Shown one piece after another: positions 23,731 through 36,700 of a stretch of DNA of 64,000 nucleotides. The notes under the pieces were generated by a model. That model was not told where the DNA came from. It made no database searches and saw only the letters and a program-made list of their open reading frames with translations. This stretch comes from Nymphaea colorata (Eukaryota; Streptophyta; Magnoliopsida; Nymphaeales; Nymphaeaceae): positions 13,381,214 to 13,445,213 of the forward strand of contig NC_045143.1 in assembly GCF_008831285.2 (NCBI RefSeq), written 5' to 3'. The number at the start of each line of letters is the position of its first letter. Position 1 is the stretch's first letter. The position numbers were made by a program, and so were the translations under genes.

Positions 23731-24981
23731 CTTATGCTGCTGCCTCCCTCCTGGCCTCCTTCTCAAAGGTTCAAAATGACCTCAATTTCCCCTATAGATA
23801 GAGGAGAAGTGGGGACATACTGCCATCTCTATCTCCTCCTTGTTCTCTTTTGGGTTTCTTCTTCTTCAAGAAATTCTCCCTTCAGTTTTGCCTATTTTCA
23901 GGTTCTCGTTCTTCTTCTTCCCCTTCTTTTCTCAACCACCCTTTCCTGAGAGTCACTTCTTTTCTATTGACATTCTTCTCTTCTTCTTTCAACATTTGGA
24001 GTTTTAGGGAAGAGTTCAAATAGCTGCCTCTAGTAGAGCTTTGTTGGAGATTGAAGTAGGGTTTCTGGTGATCATAAGAGGCTCTGGTTGATTCGTTGAA
24101 AGGAGAAAAAGAGGCAGCTCTCCATCTTTGTTTACTTCCTTTTATGTTTTCCTTCCTATCTGTCCTAGGATGAGATCTAGACTAGGAATTCAAGCCTTGG
24201 TCATCTCACTCATCTCTTCCTCACTCTCATGTTGTTTTGTTTAGTTTATTGTATTTCATTTATCTTCACGCATTGTTTATGCCCATGATCATACATTATA
24301 TGTTCATTTTACTTTCTTAATGTTTCCAACGCATCTATAAGCATGCTGCGTGTGTTTTGCTTTGTTTCTTTGTCACAGCACGGATGTTATTAGGATTTCT
24401 TTTATAAGTGGACGTTAGGGTCATATTTTTATTTATTTTGGTCAAGATTAGATTGTTGCTAGGGTTTGCTTTTGTGTAACTTTTATTGTAGGTCATCCAA
24501 ACCCATCTTAGCTCTAAAATTTTGCTTCTACAGTACCTAGAGCTTGGTTGAATTTTGAAAAACTGCATCTTCCTAACCAGAATTCATTAAAAGTTGTTTT
24601 GGCCCTCCGTTTCACCAATTCACATGGACTGTTTTTCTGCAACTTATAGGTTGCAAATTTTGAGTCCTAAAAGTCGAGCAACTTGGGAACTCTATGGCTT
24701 TGGTTATAGGACATGTTTTTTCATTCTTCTTTGATGTGTCTAAGCATTTCAGGTCGGTGTGCAGCTCAATTTTCAAGTTTCCTATCTTAGGTCTTGAGCT
24801 GTTGCATTTAGAACTACATTCTGCTGAACCCTGTGACTGTTTGCAATTTGTGGTTTCTGCAATAAGGTTTGCAACCTCATGTTTCATTATCTTCTCTTTT
24901 CACTTTTTCATTTGAAAAACCCCTTTTCCAGTGTGAAGACTTTCACATCTTTGTTTTCAAAAAACTTGGGTATGAGGGTAC

Positions 24982-24983
<2 letters not shown>

Positions 24984-25028
<45 letters not shown>
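24984..25028. repeat. (CT)n microsatellite
   Basis: 45 bp of pure CT directly joined to a TG run, forming a compound microsatellite. Confidence 0.97.

Positions 25029-25076
<48 letters not shown>
25029..25076. repeat. (TG)24 microsatellite
   Basis: 48 bp of pure TG following the CT run. The alternating purine-pyrimidine tract could adopt Z-DNA. Confidence 0.97.
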
Positions 25077-25077
<1 letters not shown>

Positions 25078-27196
25078 CAAAATAATAAGAGTTCAAACAA
25101 ACAAAAGAATATAGTCATGATTCAAAATCTATCAATTATAAAGAGAAAAAACTAATCAACAAAGTATAAAAGTAACAAACATACTAAAAAAAAGGAAAAT
25201 CCTATTTTTTGGACAAAAATGAACTTGTACCCTTTTCTACTGTACCTGGGACATACCCACGGCATATGGACCGGTATAGTATGGGTCCTGCTCCATTAAA
25301 GTATTACCCATGTGGCATACCTGTCCATGTTTTTTGAAGTAAAAATAAGGCATTGGTTAGCTTTTCATCACCCTGGAATAGGATAGTGTGTCCTGTTTTC
25401 GTGTAACATAATTTCTGTTGTAGCTTGCTTACCCCCTAACTCCCAACATAAGAGTGAATATTTCCAATCTATCACGTGGTTCATTTAGTCAATGTGCAAA
25501 GTGTACCTATGCATATTTTCAAGTCAAATTCAACTTCTTAAGTAGGACTTTTGTCTCCCCCAAAGTCCACAGTTGGATCATATGTTCTCTTTTCTGTTTT
25601 TGTAGAAAACCCTAAAATTTAGCATACATACCTGATCCATGACTTTCAGTCTAAGAGAGATTTTCGTATTCTACGACTTGGGCATATTTTTCAGGTTTTT
25701 CTAGTGGGTTCTTGCCATGTTCTACGAAAATTTTGGGTCATTTGATAGCTTTCTATCTGATTTTCAAAATTATGTTTTTGTTGTGCTCCATGTCAGCAAT
25801 TTCATAACAAGTAGGTCAGGCCTACCCCTTTGAACTTTATGTGTGATTGCCACATGTCATCACGTGTGTACGCTTATTCTTGCATATCTAGCAGATTCTC
25901 ATCAATTTACATCGATTCATAGTCGTTAGGATGCCTCTATTCTAGATGAGTTCGTTTTCTAGCATACATGCATATATGTAGTTTTTAGGATTGCATCAAG
26001 GTAAGAAAAGCGCAAGTGCAAAGAAGAAATCATTCATTATTTCATGATTTTTGAAACCCTTTTGAAACGTTGCACTTGTAGATGTCACGTAAATTCACAT
26101 ACTACATTATTCTTTAGATGTTCGGAAAATTTGAAATCGCTAAGGTCGAATGTTCCTTGGTTTGAATGCTCCTTGGTTTGAATGAATTTGACTGCATTGC
26201 ATTCAACTCAATTCACTGACTATTTATGGCTACAACACTTTTTACCCGTGTAAATCATTGTGGTTTTTGTGCCTTCAACAAACAGAAATGTGCTTCTTTC
26301 TCCGGCAGTGTTATGAAAGCAATGACCATGTTCTCAAATCTTTGAGTCCCAAACTTGGGAGACGCCGGATCTAAATATGGTACAGCCTATTCAGAAAATA
26401 ATCTGAGATGGTTTAGCTGAAGTGCACTCGAAAGCCATAAAAGAAAAGTTGCAGCCGGATTCCAAAAATCTCCAGGATGGAGGCACTCAAGTGACAATAA
26501 TATAGCTAGTAGATATAAGATGGTTCACAAGTTGGTATACACGATAAAGGGGGTCGGATCTCAATACAAATCCTAGGTCCACTCACATTAATATATTTGT
26601 GTAGGAGGAAACCCCACTGCCCCCAGTGAAGGCTGGAGCCCACACCCACACACACACCCACACCCACCATTTTTCTTTTATTTTCATAACGTTCAAGTCG
26701 CTTTCAATGTCTTGAAGTGGTGCCTTCATATGCTTCAAATTGTGTAACCATGCCTCCATTTACACTAAAGAGAGTCAATGTCACATGAATTTTAAACAAG
26801 AACCGACCGCCTACTAAACCCCCACTCCAACCATTGCATCAAACACCTCGAGAAATTTAGGTCCTTAAAAACCAAATTTCCACGCTTAAATGAATGCCAT
26901 TGAACAATCTTGATTATGCATAATCAGTAGCTCAGCACTTCATGACCGTACTAGATACAGGCCTTGGCATGAAAAGAACAATATGATCCTGATTAGGCTG
27001 CCAATGGATGACTACATTGCACCAAACTTTGTGTCTGAAGCTTCAGCTAGATTTTCGGTTCAGATCTCTCCCAAAGACATGTTATTTTGAACCATGTCTC
27101 AAATATTACTAAGGTAGAAGCGTAGTCTTGACCACAACATTTGTGATCGTATTGACAGTTCTGCAATCACGGATCCTCAATCTCATTCCACGTTTG

Positions 27197-27199
<3 letters not shown>

Positions 27200-27235
<36 letters not shown>
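27200..27235. repeat. (TA)n microsatellite
   Basis: About 36 bp of TA repeats, roughly 410 bp below the murD stop codon. Confidence 0.95.
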
Positions 27236-27238
<3 letters not shown>

Positions 27239-27646
27239 TCTCTCTTCCCCCCCTACCAAGTTATAGATTCGCCCAATGAAATTTAGATGAAAAGTGCAAT
27301 TGTTACAGACCGACCGACATAGCAATGGTCCAAAAAGATATACAATACGATTTAATTGTTACAGATGGACATTCTCCTTTTTACCCTCTCAAATTTTATG
27401 CTTCCTTTTAAAGGATTACAATGTCCCGTACAAGTTGAAAAAAGAGATTGAGATGGAGAAAATGGCGGCCGAAAAAGCAAACAATGAAATTATCAAAGAA
27501 AAGAAGCTGTCCATCCACTGCAAATGTATGGATCAGATTTTGTTGTACATTTAGGAAGAGAGAGATATCAACCCTATCATACCTCGTTGACGTAGAATTA
27601 CCTCCGGTTCTACTAGACCTTTTATGAGGCCACAGGATGAAAAAAG

Positions 27647-27750
27647 TCAACGGGACTGCATGGCCAACTCTTCAAAGACTTTCCCTCTATGTTCAAAGTT
27701 CTCAAATTCATCAAAGCTTGCACAACCTGGACTAAGCACAATTGCATCAC
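27647..27750 (-). CDS. murD: murD exon i, terminal, 104 nt, ends in TGA
   Basis: Completes a Gly codon, then [20 protein letters not shown] and ends ELAMQSR stop. The [15 protein letters not shown] block is the UDP-MurNAc-binding C-terminal signature of MurD. The acceptor is ATTTGCAG. The stop codon occupies 27647-27649. No clear polyadenylation site was identified below it. Confidence 0.95.
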
Positions 27751-30700
27751 CTGCAAATATTTCACAAATAATAAAAGAGGTAAAATCGATCTCACTAGAA
27801 AACAAAAAAAGGATCATTGGTGATTTTATACATTCAAGGAATTATAGTAGGAACCACATCATCGAAGTTCACATTAAAAGCACTGGCTTATGGGCTAAGT
27901 CACATGGGTACTTTAATAAGCTCTACCTACCCATGTCGCCGTACCCGTACCCAAAATAAGTACTTAGAACACTTGGATACTTTTAGATCCGAACTGCTTA
28001 ATTTCCTTACTTTTCATTCTATTCTTAGAGTTATTGTTCATTAACATATAATGTTTTTTACCCATATCACTTGTTTATTGAAATGTTGTTTTTATTTTGA
28101 TTTTTTTGTGTTATTTTGCATATATACATACATATATTTTGCCGTACCCCTGTACCCACATTTTTTAAAGTTATCGTGTCCGTACACGTATCTCCGTACC
28201 TATACCCAAACCGTACACGTACCCATGTGACTTAGCTTATGGGCCTTTAACACTGATTTCTTGAAAACCACAAATGTTCATCTTCATTATTTTTTTATCC
28301 TTTTGCCTCTTCCGCAGAGAATTTGGCCAGTCATTACAAGAATTAGATTACTGACATGATGCCAAACAAGTAATTCAAGCCAACATATTCGTCCTTGATG
28401 CCAAAAAATGCACCTTAAATGAATGTCAAACTTGAGAGATTGTTCCTCGTCCAGATGGTAAGAATGTAGTTGGCTCAAAATGAGTTTACAAACTCAAGTA
28501 TAAACCTGATGGAAGCATTGATAGATATAAAGCTCGACTTGTGGCTAGAGGCTTCACTCAGCAGTACGGAGAAGATTATGTTGAGACTTTCAATCCAGTC
28601 ATCAAGATGGGAACGATCTGGGTTATCATCTCTCTTGTCGTCTCATATGGATGGAATTATATCAGTTGGATGTAAAAGATGTTTTTCTTCATGGCTTTCT
28701 AAAGGAAGAAGTATACATGAAACAACCTCCAGGTTATGCTACCAATGATCCAGCCAAATGGGTGTGCAAATTACAAAAATCACTGTATGGGCTTAAGCAA
28801 GCATCTCACTCATGGTTCGATAGATTTTCTCTTCATATACAACAGGCTAGTTTTCTCAGAAGTTCACTTGATCATTCCTTATTTATCTATCATTCAAGTG
28901 AAATTACCACTTGGCTACTCATATATGTAGATGACATAGTTCTTACTGGAAATTCTTCATGTCATATATCTCATGTTAAGAAGGTATTGCAACAAGAATT
29001 CAAGATGAAGGATCTCGATGAACTACGGTATTTGTTGGGAGTTGAGCTTGATAGAAAAGGTGACACATTAACCCTTACGCAACATAAATATACTCTTGAT
29101 ATTTTGGATAGAGTAGGTATGACAAATTGCAAGCCCATAAATACTTCTAGTGTTCTCAGCACAAAATTGAATGCCTCGGACGGGAGTGATGCATACTCAA
29201 ATCCTAGTTTCTATCGGAGTATAGTTGGCATGCTGCCATATCTCACTTTTACACGCCCAGACATAGTATATGCAGTGAATCAAGTATCTCAGTTATGCAC
29301 GCACCCACAGAGGGGCATATGGATGCTACCAAACGCATTTTGCGTTATCTTAAGGCTACTCTTGAGAATGGACTCGTTTACACAAAACAGTCAACTGCTT
29401 TGCATGGCCACAATGTTTTCACCTACACTGATGCAGATTTGGTAGGTGATCTAGACGATAGACGATCAGTTTTCGATTATTGTCTCTTCCTTGATTCCAA
29501 CCTTATTTGTTGGAGTAGCAAGAAACAACGTGCAGTAGCCAGATCTAGCACTGAGGTAGAATACAAGGCAATGGCTGCAGGCACAGCTGAAGTTTCATGG
29601 TTACGCCATCTGCTTGGAAAACTCTCCCTTCCCATTGCTCAATCATCTTTATTTTGTGACAACCAAAGTGCGATCAAGATTGTCTCCAATCATGTTCTAC
29701 ATAATCGTACTAAGCATATAGAAATTGATCAACACTTCATTCGTCAAAAGGTTGTGGAAGACGAGATTGTTCCCACTTATATGGCCACATCTCAACAAGT
29801 GGTTGATCTTTTTACCAAGGGACTCACAGGGCACCATTTTTGGGAATTGAAGAACAAGTTGTGCATGATCCAGCCCCATGCACTACTTAAGGGGGGCTGC
29901 TAAGATTGTACGATATGGATCGGGTCACCCAGACCTGACCCATTTGATTCACACGCCCATACATCATGGGCAGTGGCATACTTGTAATTCTTAATGTTGT
30001 TTTGTGTATTTGGTTTTCTATCCTAAATTGTGATTAGTATATAATGATAACTAGAGGCAGACGTCAAGGTTGCTACCCTCTTTCTTCTCTCTCTTTCTTG
30101 CACGTGCGGTCTATTTCTCTCTTCCTCCTCTTGCATCTAACTTCATCTGGTGGTTTGGTTCAAAATGTTACACTCCTCTTTCATGAGAATTAAATCTTCC
30201 TTGTCCTTGCCCATATGTCTCCCAGGTTACTACTAGGGAGACTGTGATTGATTGTGACGGAGTCACTTCAGAAAATCCTTTCAAAGTCATCTTGTACTAA
30301 ATCAGCTTGGTTCATAGCTCTTTGAACATCAGAAGATTGAGCAAGCACAACAGTGAAGTGACAATCATATTGTGATGGGACCCCAATCCACTCAAAGTTT
30401 GTTCCACCATGTCTATGTCATTCACTATGCACCCAATACTAGCAAAAGCTGGCCTGACAGTTTTCATCTTATTCATGCACTCCATACTGCTCATAGAGTC
30501 TTTCTCCAGTAACCGAAACACTCTCTTAAGAAACACCATTCTAGTATGTCAGACCTGACCACATGTCTGAACCAATCTATCGCACAGCTGAATAGCAGAA
30601 AATTCCATCACGGAATGGTTATAAGCACTTCCTATGACAGAGTGGAAGTTCTGTCACATGGGTGCAGGTTGCAGGTGGTGGTGCGGAAGCGGATGCAGGT

Positions 30701-33700
30701 GTGGTGTGAATATTTTCAGAAAAAAATTGGGTGTGGTTATGGCAAAAGTATACATATATATATAATTATATAAATATATATATATATATAAATATATAAA
30801 ATGTTATATACTATATTTTTTCGCTGAAAATTTTATTAAAAGGACATTTTGGTCCATTTTTGAAATTTTATGGTGAATAATTTTTCAATAGTGGCAGACC
30901 TTAAAAGGACAACAGGCCTGTCATCCTTCAGGCATGTGCGTGACCCAAGAAGACTGAAAAAGAGAGGAGAAAACAAGGGAAAGGAATTTCTTGCCAAAAA
31001 ATGGGTGGATGAGGTCAACGGCACCACAAGCGTGCTGACTGCATCAGTTTGCATGATGGAGCTGCAACCATGTCCGCATCCACACCTGCATCATCTTGAT
31101 GTCAGTGTGGGTCCTTTTTTGAAGAATCCATGTGACATAGAGTAGAAGTAATGCATGCAACCAAGAATAATCTTTTTTTTTTTTCAACAAAGATACTGCA
31201 GATTTTTGACATACACAATTGAGGTCACCTTTCAGAAAGGGATTCCAGACTATGGCAGAAAAATGGAAGACATCAGATCTGCAGAAGAATTCAGAACTAA
31301 AAAGAATATGGCAGGTTTGAGACTTGTAAACACAGAATACTTTGAAAAGGACGTGAGATCTGAAAAGAAATTAAAAACTGATGTTGGCCATGAAGATTTA
31401 AGAAAGAATGTCAGATCTAATTCAGATTTAAAGGATGTCAGATCTGAAATCGGGAACATTTGATCTGATTCAGAAAAAAATGATGTCAGATACAAAGAAG
31501 GAGAAGTTAGATCTGATTTGGCAAAGAGTATGTTAGATCTGATTTCTATCTCAGATCTGGAGCAACAAAGAATAACCTTTAAAAGAAGAAAAAAAAATAA
31601 ATATACAAAAGAAAAAAAATAGAGAAGTTTAGGCTGATATGAGGGAAAACTTTAACTTGGATGAAGAAACCTTGACCTACCTGGTCATTCCTTCCAGAGA
31701 AAGCTCAACAGCCAATCATGGAACTTGGCTCTCATACTTGTTAGTTTTTGACACCACAGATCCTTCACAGAAGAGAAGGCCACATGGAAGAAAAGGGCTG
31801 CCCCTCAACTGTGAAAGGAGCAAATCAAACCACAAATTCCATTGACTGCTATATGGGTATGATCGTAAGACATTAGGGTGCATTCAGGTACAAGCATAAA
31901 TTGATAAATTACAATATGCTATTAATAACATGACCCAGATCAATGACATCTTTTTATGGACATGCGGATGAAGCAGTTCCAACACTGGACTGATCTCCCT
32001 TTCTAATATATGACTGTGGCATTAAAGACTGAAACACCTTTGAATTGAGACCTGGATCCATTAAGGACCCAGATCCACAAATCAAGTCATATGGATTATA
32101 AACATGTTTCAATGAAGGGAACCTCCCCTCTTTTGGGATAGGTTTCCCTTGACAAAGACATTTTTTTCACCTGTGTTCTCTAGTGCATTTCTACTTTGTG
32201 TGATATTGTGCTTGGTGTACTTGTGTGTTGCTCAAGCTCCTTGAAAGTGGTTTAACAAGTCAATTATTGAGCGTTGTTTTATGACTTTGAGTGCTGCTTT
32301 TTACATATACTCCAGTCGAAGACATGATTTAGCCATAGGAATGGGACATCAGAAATTATACACGAAAAATTAAGCAAGCTAGCAGATATGCAGCAGAAAG
32401 CCTGAATGTGTCCAACCCCAACCATGGAAAATTCACATACCAGATTTAGCAATGTCCCGTGCAAGACTCACAGCATCTACCAGACATTTAACTGTAGTAC
32501 AAGGAATAGAAAGCCCAGCACTCAGCAGTGCCTTCCAAATCATTTCCCCAGAAGCTCCGAACTGCCATCAATTGTAGCCATCAGAAGCATGTTAGTATTT
32601 TAGAAACTTATTCCAGAAATATAATTTCATACATATACATGTAGATGTTTAACAACACATTCATGCATCCTGCGTGCATAGATTTAGGAAACATACTCAT
32701 TACTCACACATGTCTAGTTTCTGATGTTTCATAAAGTAGTTTTGCAAATCAGCTTCCTTAGGCATATCTCTTCAGTTTAGCAGACATCTATCATTTCAGC
32801 AGGAAGTTTGTATGTACCTTGTCATTTGGAACTTCTACTTAACTCCCATCAACTATGCAAAAACCACAGGTGCAAGTTACATTTTATAGACGACAGCTCA
32901 GTGTACTTTTAACATCCTTGTCATTTGAAACTTCTACTTAACTCCCAACAACTATGCAAACCACAGGTGCAAGTTACATTTTCTAGACGACAGCTGAGTG
33001 TACTTTTAACATCAAATATGATTTTCCAAGTCAAGAAATTTTGCTACATGGTAGACTGATGAACTTTTAAGTTAGAAAATTAATATGTACATGCAACCAT
33101 GACACAACCCACACTTCATTTTCTACTAAATATGTAAAGCTAGTTGAACAAAAAGAAAAAACTTAAGGCAGACCTAGGGGCTCCTAGTACATAATCATTC
33201 AAATTCACAAGTTCCAGTGGCAATGATGTATTCTCATAAAAAAAGCTGAATTCCGAGAAAATATATAGAAGTGGTGGACCATATTGAAGTGCTTCAAATA
33301 AAGTTGCTCCTACTCAAAGATCATGTAGATCACATGCATCAGGTCAAACTCTAAAAAAGCTCAAAAGTATTACAGGAAATGCAAAACTGAAAACCCCTAT
33401 AAGCACTGCTGTTCAAAGGAACTGCTATAAATAAAGCCACAACCTGACAAATCAAGGACTAAGATAGTCTCAATTAATATCTGTAAAAAACAGTGCATTA
33501 AAGCACAAACCGGAACTTAGTAATCTCGTAAGATAGAAGGGCACTACATACACGTAAAAGCAAAAATATTTCAGAAGAGACAATTCTTATAAAAACATTA
33601 TCAAAGAGAAGGTGGAACCCCTGGCTGTTGAACTAGCTTCAAGTTTCAACAATGAGATTGCTAGCCACTAGGGATAACCAACAGCTAGCAGTTTGGACAG

Positions 33701-36700
33701 AGGCTAAACCAGAAAGAAGCAGCAAATATAAAAGAAAATAATTGCTTGGGCATGGTTTTTAGTGATCGAATGCTCCTTTTGTGATGGTTTTGAGCAACAC
33801 AAAATAAAAAAATAAAAAATAAAGGGCACCTAGCCGGCTGATTTCAATTTCTGTCTCTCTCTCTCTCTATACACACACATATATACATATATATAAATAT
33901 ATAAAATGACAATCATGTTCAGATATTCTCTAAGTAACAACCACCATCCAACACGTGGCTGCCCATGTGCATATGTGTGTCTGTTGTCATGTGTGCTTGA
34001 GCAAGTGTGTCAGCGTGTTCGCATACCAAGTCATCAGCAGACACAGAAAATTAACTTTCACATATCTTACCAAGATGAATTGGTTAAGCAATTTTACAAG
34101 AGGCACATGGATAGTTGCTTCTCAAGCGAACCATCATCTTTTCACAATGTGAAATTTATAAGTTTCTGAAATTCCTTGTTGAAGCCACCATGGTATTCCA
34201 GATGTTGTAATGGAGCCAGAAAGGCCCCTAGAATAGTGACACGTGTACATAATTGGGTAAGCAAGTGAGAAGTAAAATGTATGCAATGAAGAAAAGTTCT
34301 TATTGCAGAGATATTCAAGAAGCATCTATATAACATGTAAGGCTTCATAACTTACCGTGATTACAGCCTTGTGGCATTTAAGAGGCTCTGCCAGCTTTTC
34401 AAAACCACTGGAGCCATTGTTCTCAGCATTTTGCTAACATTAGACAAACAGTCTAAGCATCAAAATCAGAATCATTAACATGTAAATCTGTTCATGCAAC
34501 AAAGATGATAAATTCAGCAGAATCATAGATAAATATCACAATCTCTTGTTCTCCCCAAGAAACCTATTGAAAAGCCATATAAGTGAAAATTTCAAAAAAA
34601 AAATTAGAAGATTGAAAACTATGTCAAGTTGGAAGTTTGTGCAAGTCCTAGGTTCTACAAAATTTTTTGCATGTCAGGGCACTAGAATACATATCGAGGC
34701 ATAAGTGTAGATCATAAAACTCTATTAAACTGCTGCTGAAATTTGTCCCTTCCTTTCAATATCATTACAATTTAGCCTATTACAGGGGTGAATACCAAAC
34801 CCATACAAAAAAAAAGTGCCAAAATTCCCCAAAGGGATATTTACAGTATAACACCCTCTGGTTGGAGTCTTGGTCCAAATCAACAGTGGGACATGCACAT
34901 CAATCCAAGAGCATGAATTGGAAATGCACCCACATCCATAGGCTGACCTTCTGCCTGGCCGTATAATTTCAATGGCCTTTAAGAAATACTTCCTCATGCA
35001 CCAACAAAACTTCCTGACATGACTTTTCTAATCCAAGATTGCATGATGTCAGCTGTAAAAATGTCCACAAATAGGCACAAAAAACAGTCCAAATAAATAG
35101 AAGAAAATCATACTAGAATTGAATCACCAAGAACACTCAAGAAATATGCACTAAGTCAAAAAATGCACAAGTAAAGAAAACAATAATTCAATTAATAAAA
35201 TGCTTAGGGAAGAACAAGAAAAACAAGAGAAGATACTCCCAAGTCCCCATGTGTACAGCCAGCAAGGGGTTGATCTAGCTGTCGGCTGGACCCTCCAAAT
35301 GAAGCTGTGCGGAGGAGCCAAACTGGCAAGTCAACCATGGTCAAGGATAGCTTGACCAAAATAAAAAGCCAAAAAAACAATACAGAAAAATAAATACCAT
35401 AGAAAAGAAATAAAAATAAAATAAATATTTAACCTATTAATATACTATACTCTTGTTGTGCGATAACCAGAGCTCCATAAAACATAGCCTATTCCATGGC
35501 TCTGCTACAGCATGCTGCTCAATTTCTCTAGCCTCCACTGGCTCTCTCTACAGTCTCTCAACCTCCTGCTGAGATGCCTCTAGTGTCGGGGTGAAAACCT
35601 AGAGATCTCAGCATCTCAGTCTCTGCTCACCTGATCTCGAGTTTGTATCTCCCTGTAGAAGTCTCTCAGCTTCTATAGCAGCTGCTAATATTGTCTTCTT
35701 GACCTACCCTATTGGTGAAGGAAGCTTATGATGCTATCCCAAGGCAAATGAGCACTTCGACCTGTTTAGAGCATAATCTGGATCATGCCACATCACTTAT
35801 TCTACTATACCTTAAGAAGCCTACCGGATGTTCCGAAACAGGCAGCTGGCATACCACCTGTAGAAGATGGTGAAGCTTGAATTGTGGCTTCTTCCTCTAT
35901 TTTCTCTTCTGCCTCTAAATCTGCATCTCTAACAAGAGCAGGAAAAGAAATACATGCTCCTCTGAAAGCAGACACTTTAAACATTCAATTTCTACCTAAA
36001 TGCAAAAAAACCATGAGATGCAGAAATGAAGAGTGACAGGTCACTATAAAGATTACAGAGATGTAAGATTATATTTGTAGCACAAGGGCATTCACAGGAA
36101 TATAAAATAGATTATGACGAGACTTTGCTCTCGTAACGAGAATGACTAATATTGGAACCCTAGTGGTCATAACCTCCTTTCGAAAAAAGTTCAATTTATC
36201 ACGTATTGCAAAAAATGTGTTTCTTATTGGTGATCTTAGGAAAGTGAGTGACATTTATACTCCCCCAAAGTATATTACTAAACAATAGAAAGTTTTGAAA
36301 CTCAAAAAGAACTTTATGGCTTAAAACAAGCTCCAAAGTCTTGGTATGACAAGTTCAGTAAAGCACTTTTTTTCTTCGATATAAAACATGTGTCCATGAA
36401 ACTGCTATGTTTGTTAAAGAAACTAGGTAAAAAAATAAAACTTTGGTTGCTATATGTAAATATGATGATACAAGGAAAAAGATGGAGTGAATCAAATTGC
36501 CCAAATGCTTAAGGAGAGTTTTGAGATGTTAGATGAGACATTTCTTCAAGATAGAAGTTGCCAGTTACCAAATTAGATTTTGCTTTAAATGAAACAGGTT
36601 GCAGGTCAGAATCACAAGTGTTGACATATGTTGTATTTGGGACACCTGTCTGGATCTGGACCCGATCCAGTGTGTTACTGTTATGGAAACCCTAAATTCT

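Larger units (their letters stand above)
23739..27646. other. Intergenic region downstream of murD; no gene recognised
   Basis: Contains only short ORFs without recognisable domains, microsatellites at 24984-25076 and 27200-27235, and a short CA-rich run near 26640-26670. The part nearest 27646 must include the murD 3' UTR, but its end could not be placed. Confidence 0.5.
28430..30172 (+). mobile_element. 5'-truncated Ty1/copia element in the last murD intron
   Basis: Begins in the RT domain, with no gag, protease or integrase. RT and RNase H lie at 28440-29903, followed by a purine tract (AAGGGGGG) and a probable 3' LTR at 29898-30172. The LTR end (GTTACA) is tentative and no target duplication could be tested because the 5' end is missing. 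Confidence 0.75.

Noticed and set aside
23734-24915. Possible gene start downstream of the hAT MITE (hydrophobic ORFs of 71-91 codons)
   Set aside because: No domain, no splice-supported extension and pyrimidine-rich composition explains the Leu/Ser/Phe-rich frames.
24869-25114. ORFs with SLSLSL/CVCVCV and HTHTHT/RERERE runs
   Set aside because: Translation of the CT/TG microsatellite on either strand.
30655-31110. Inverted GATGCAGGTGTGG-like blocks as a MITE
   Set aside because: Arms are short and imperfect and no target duplication was found.
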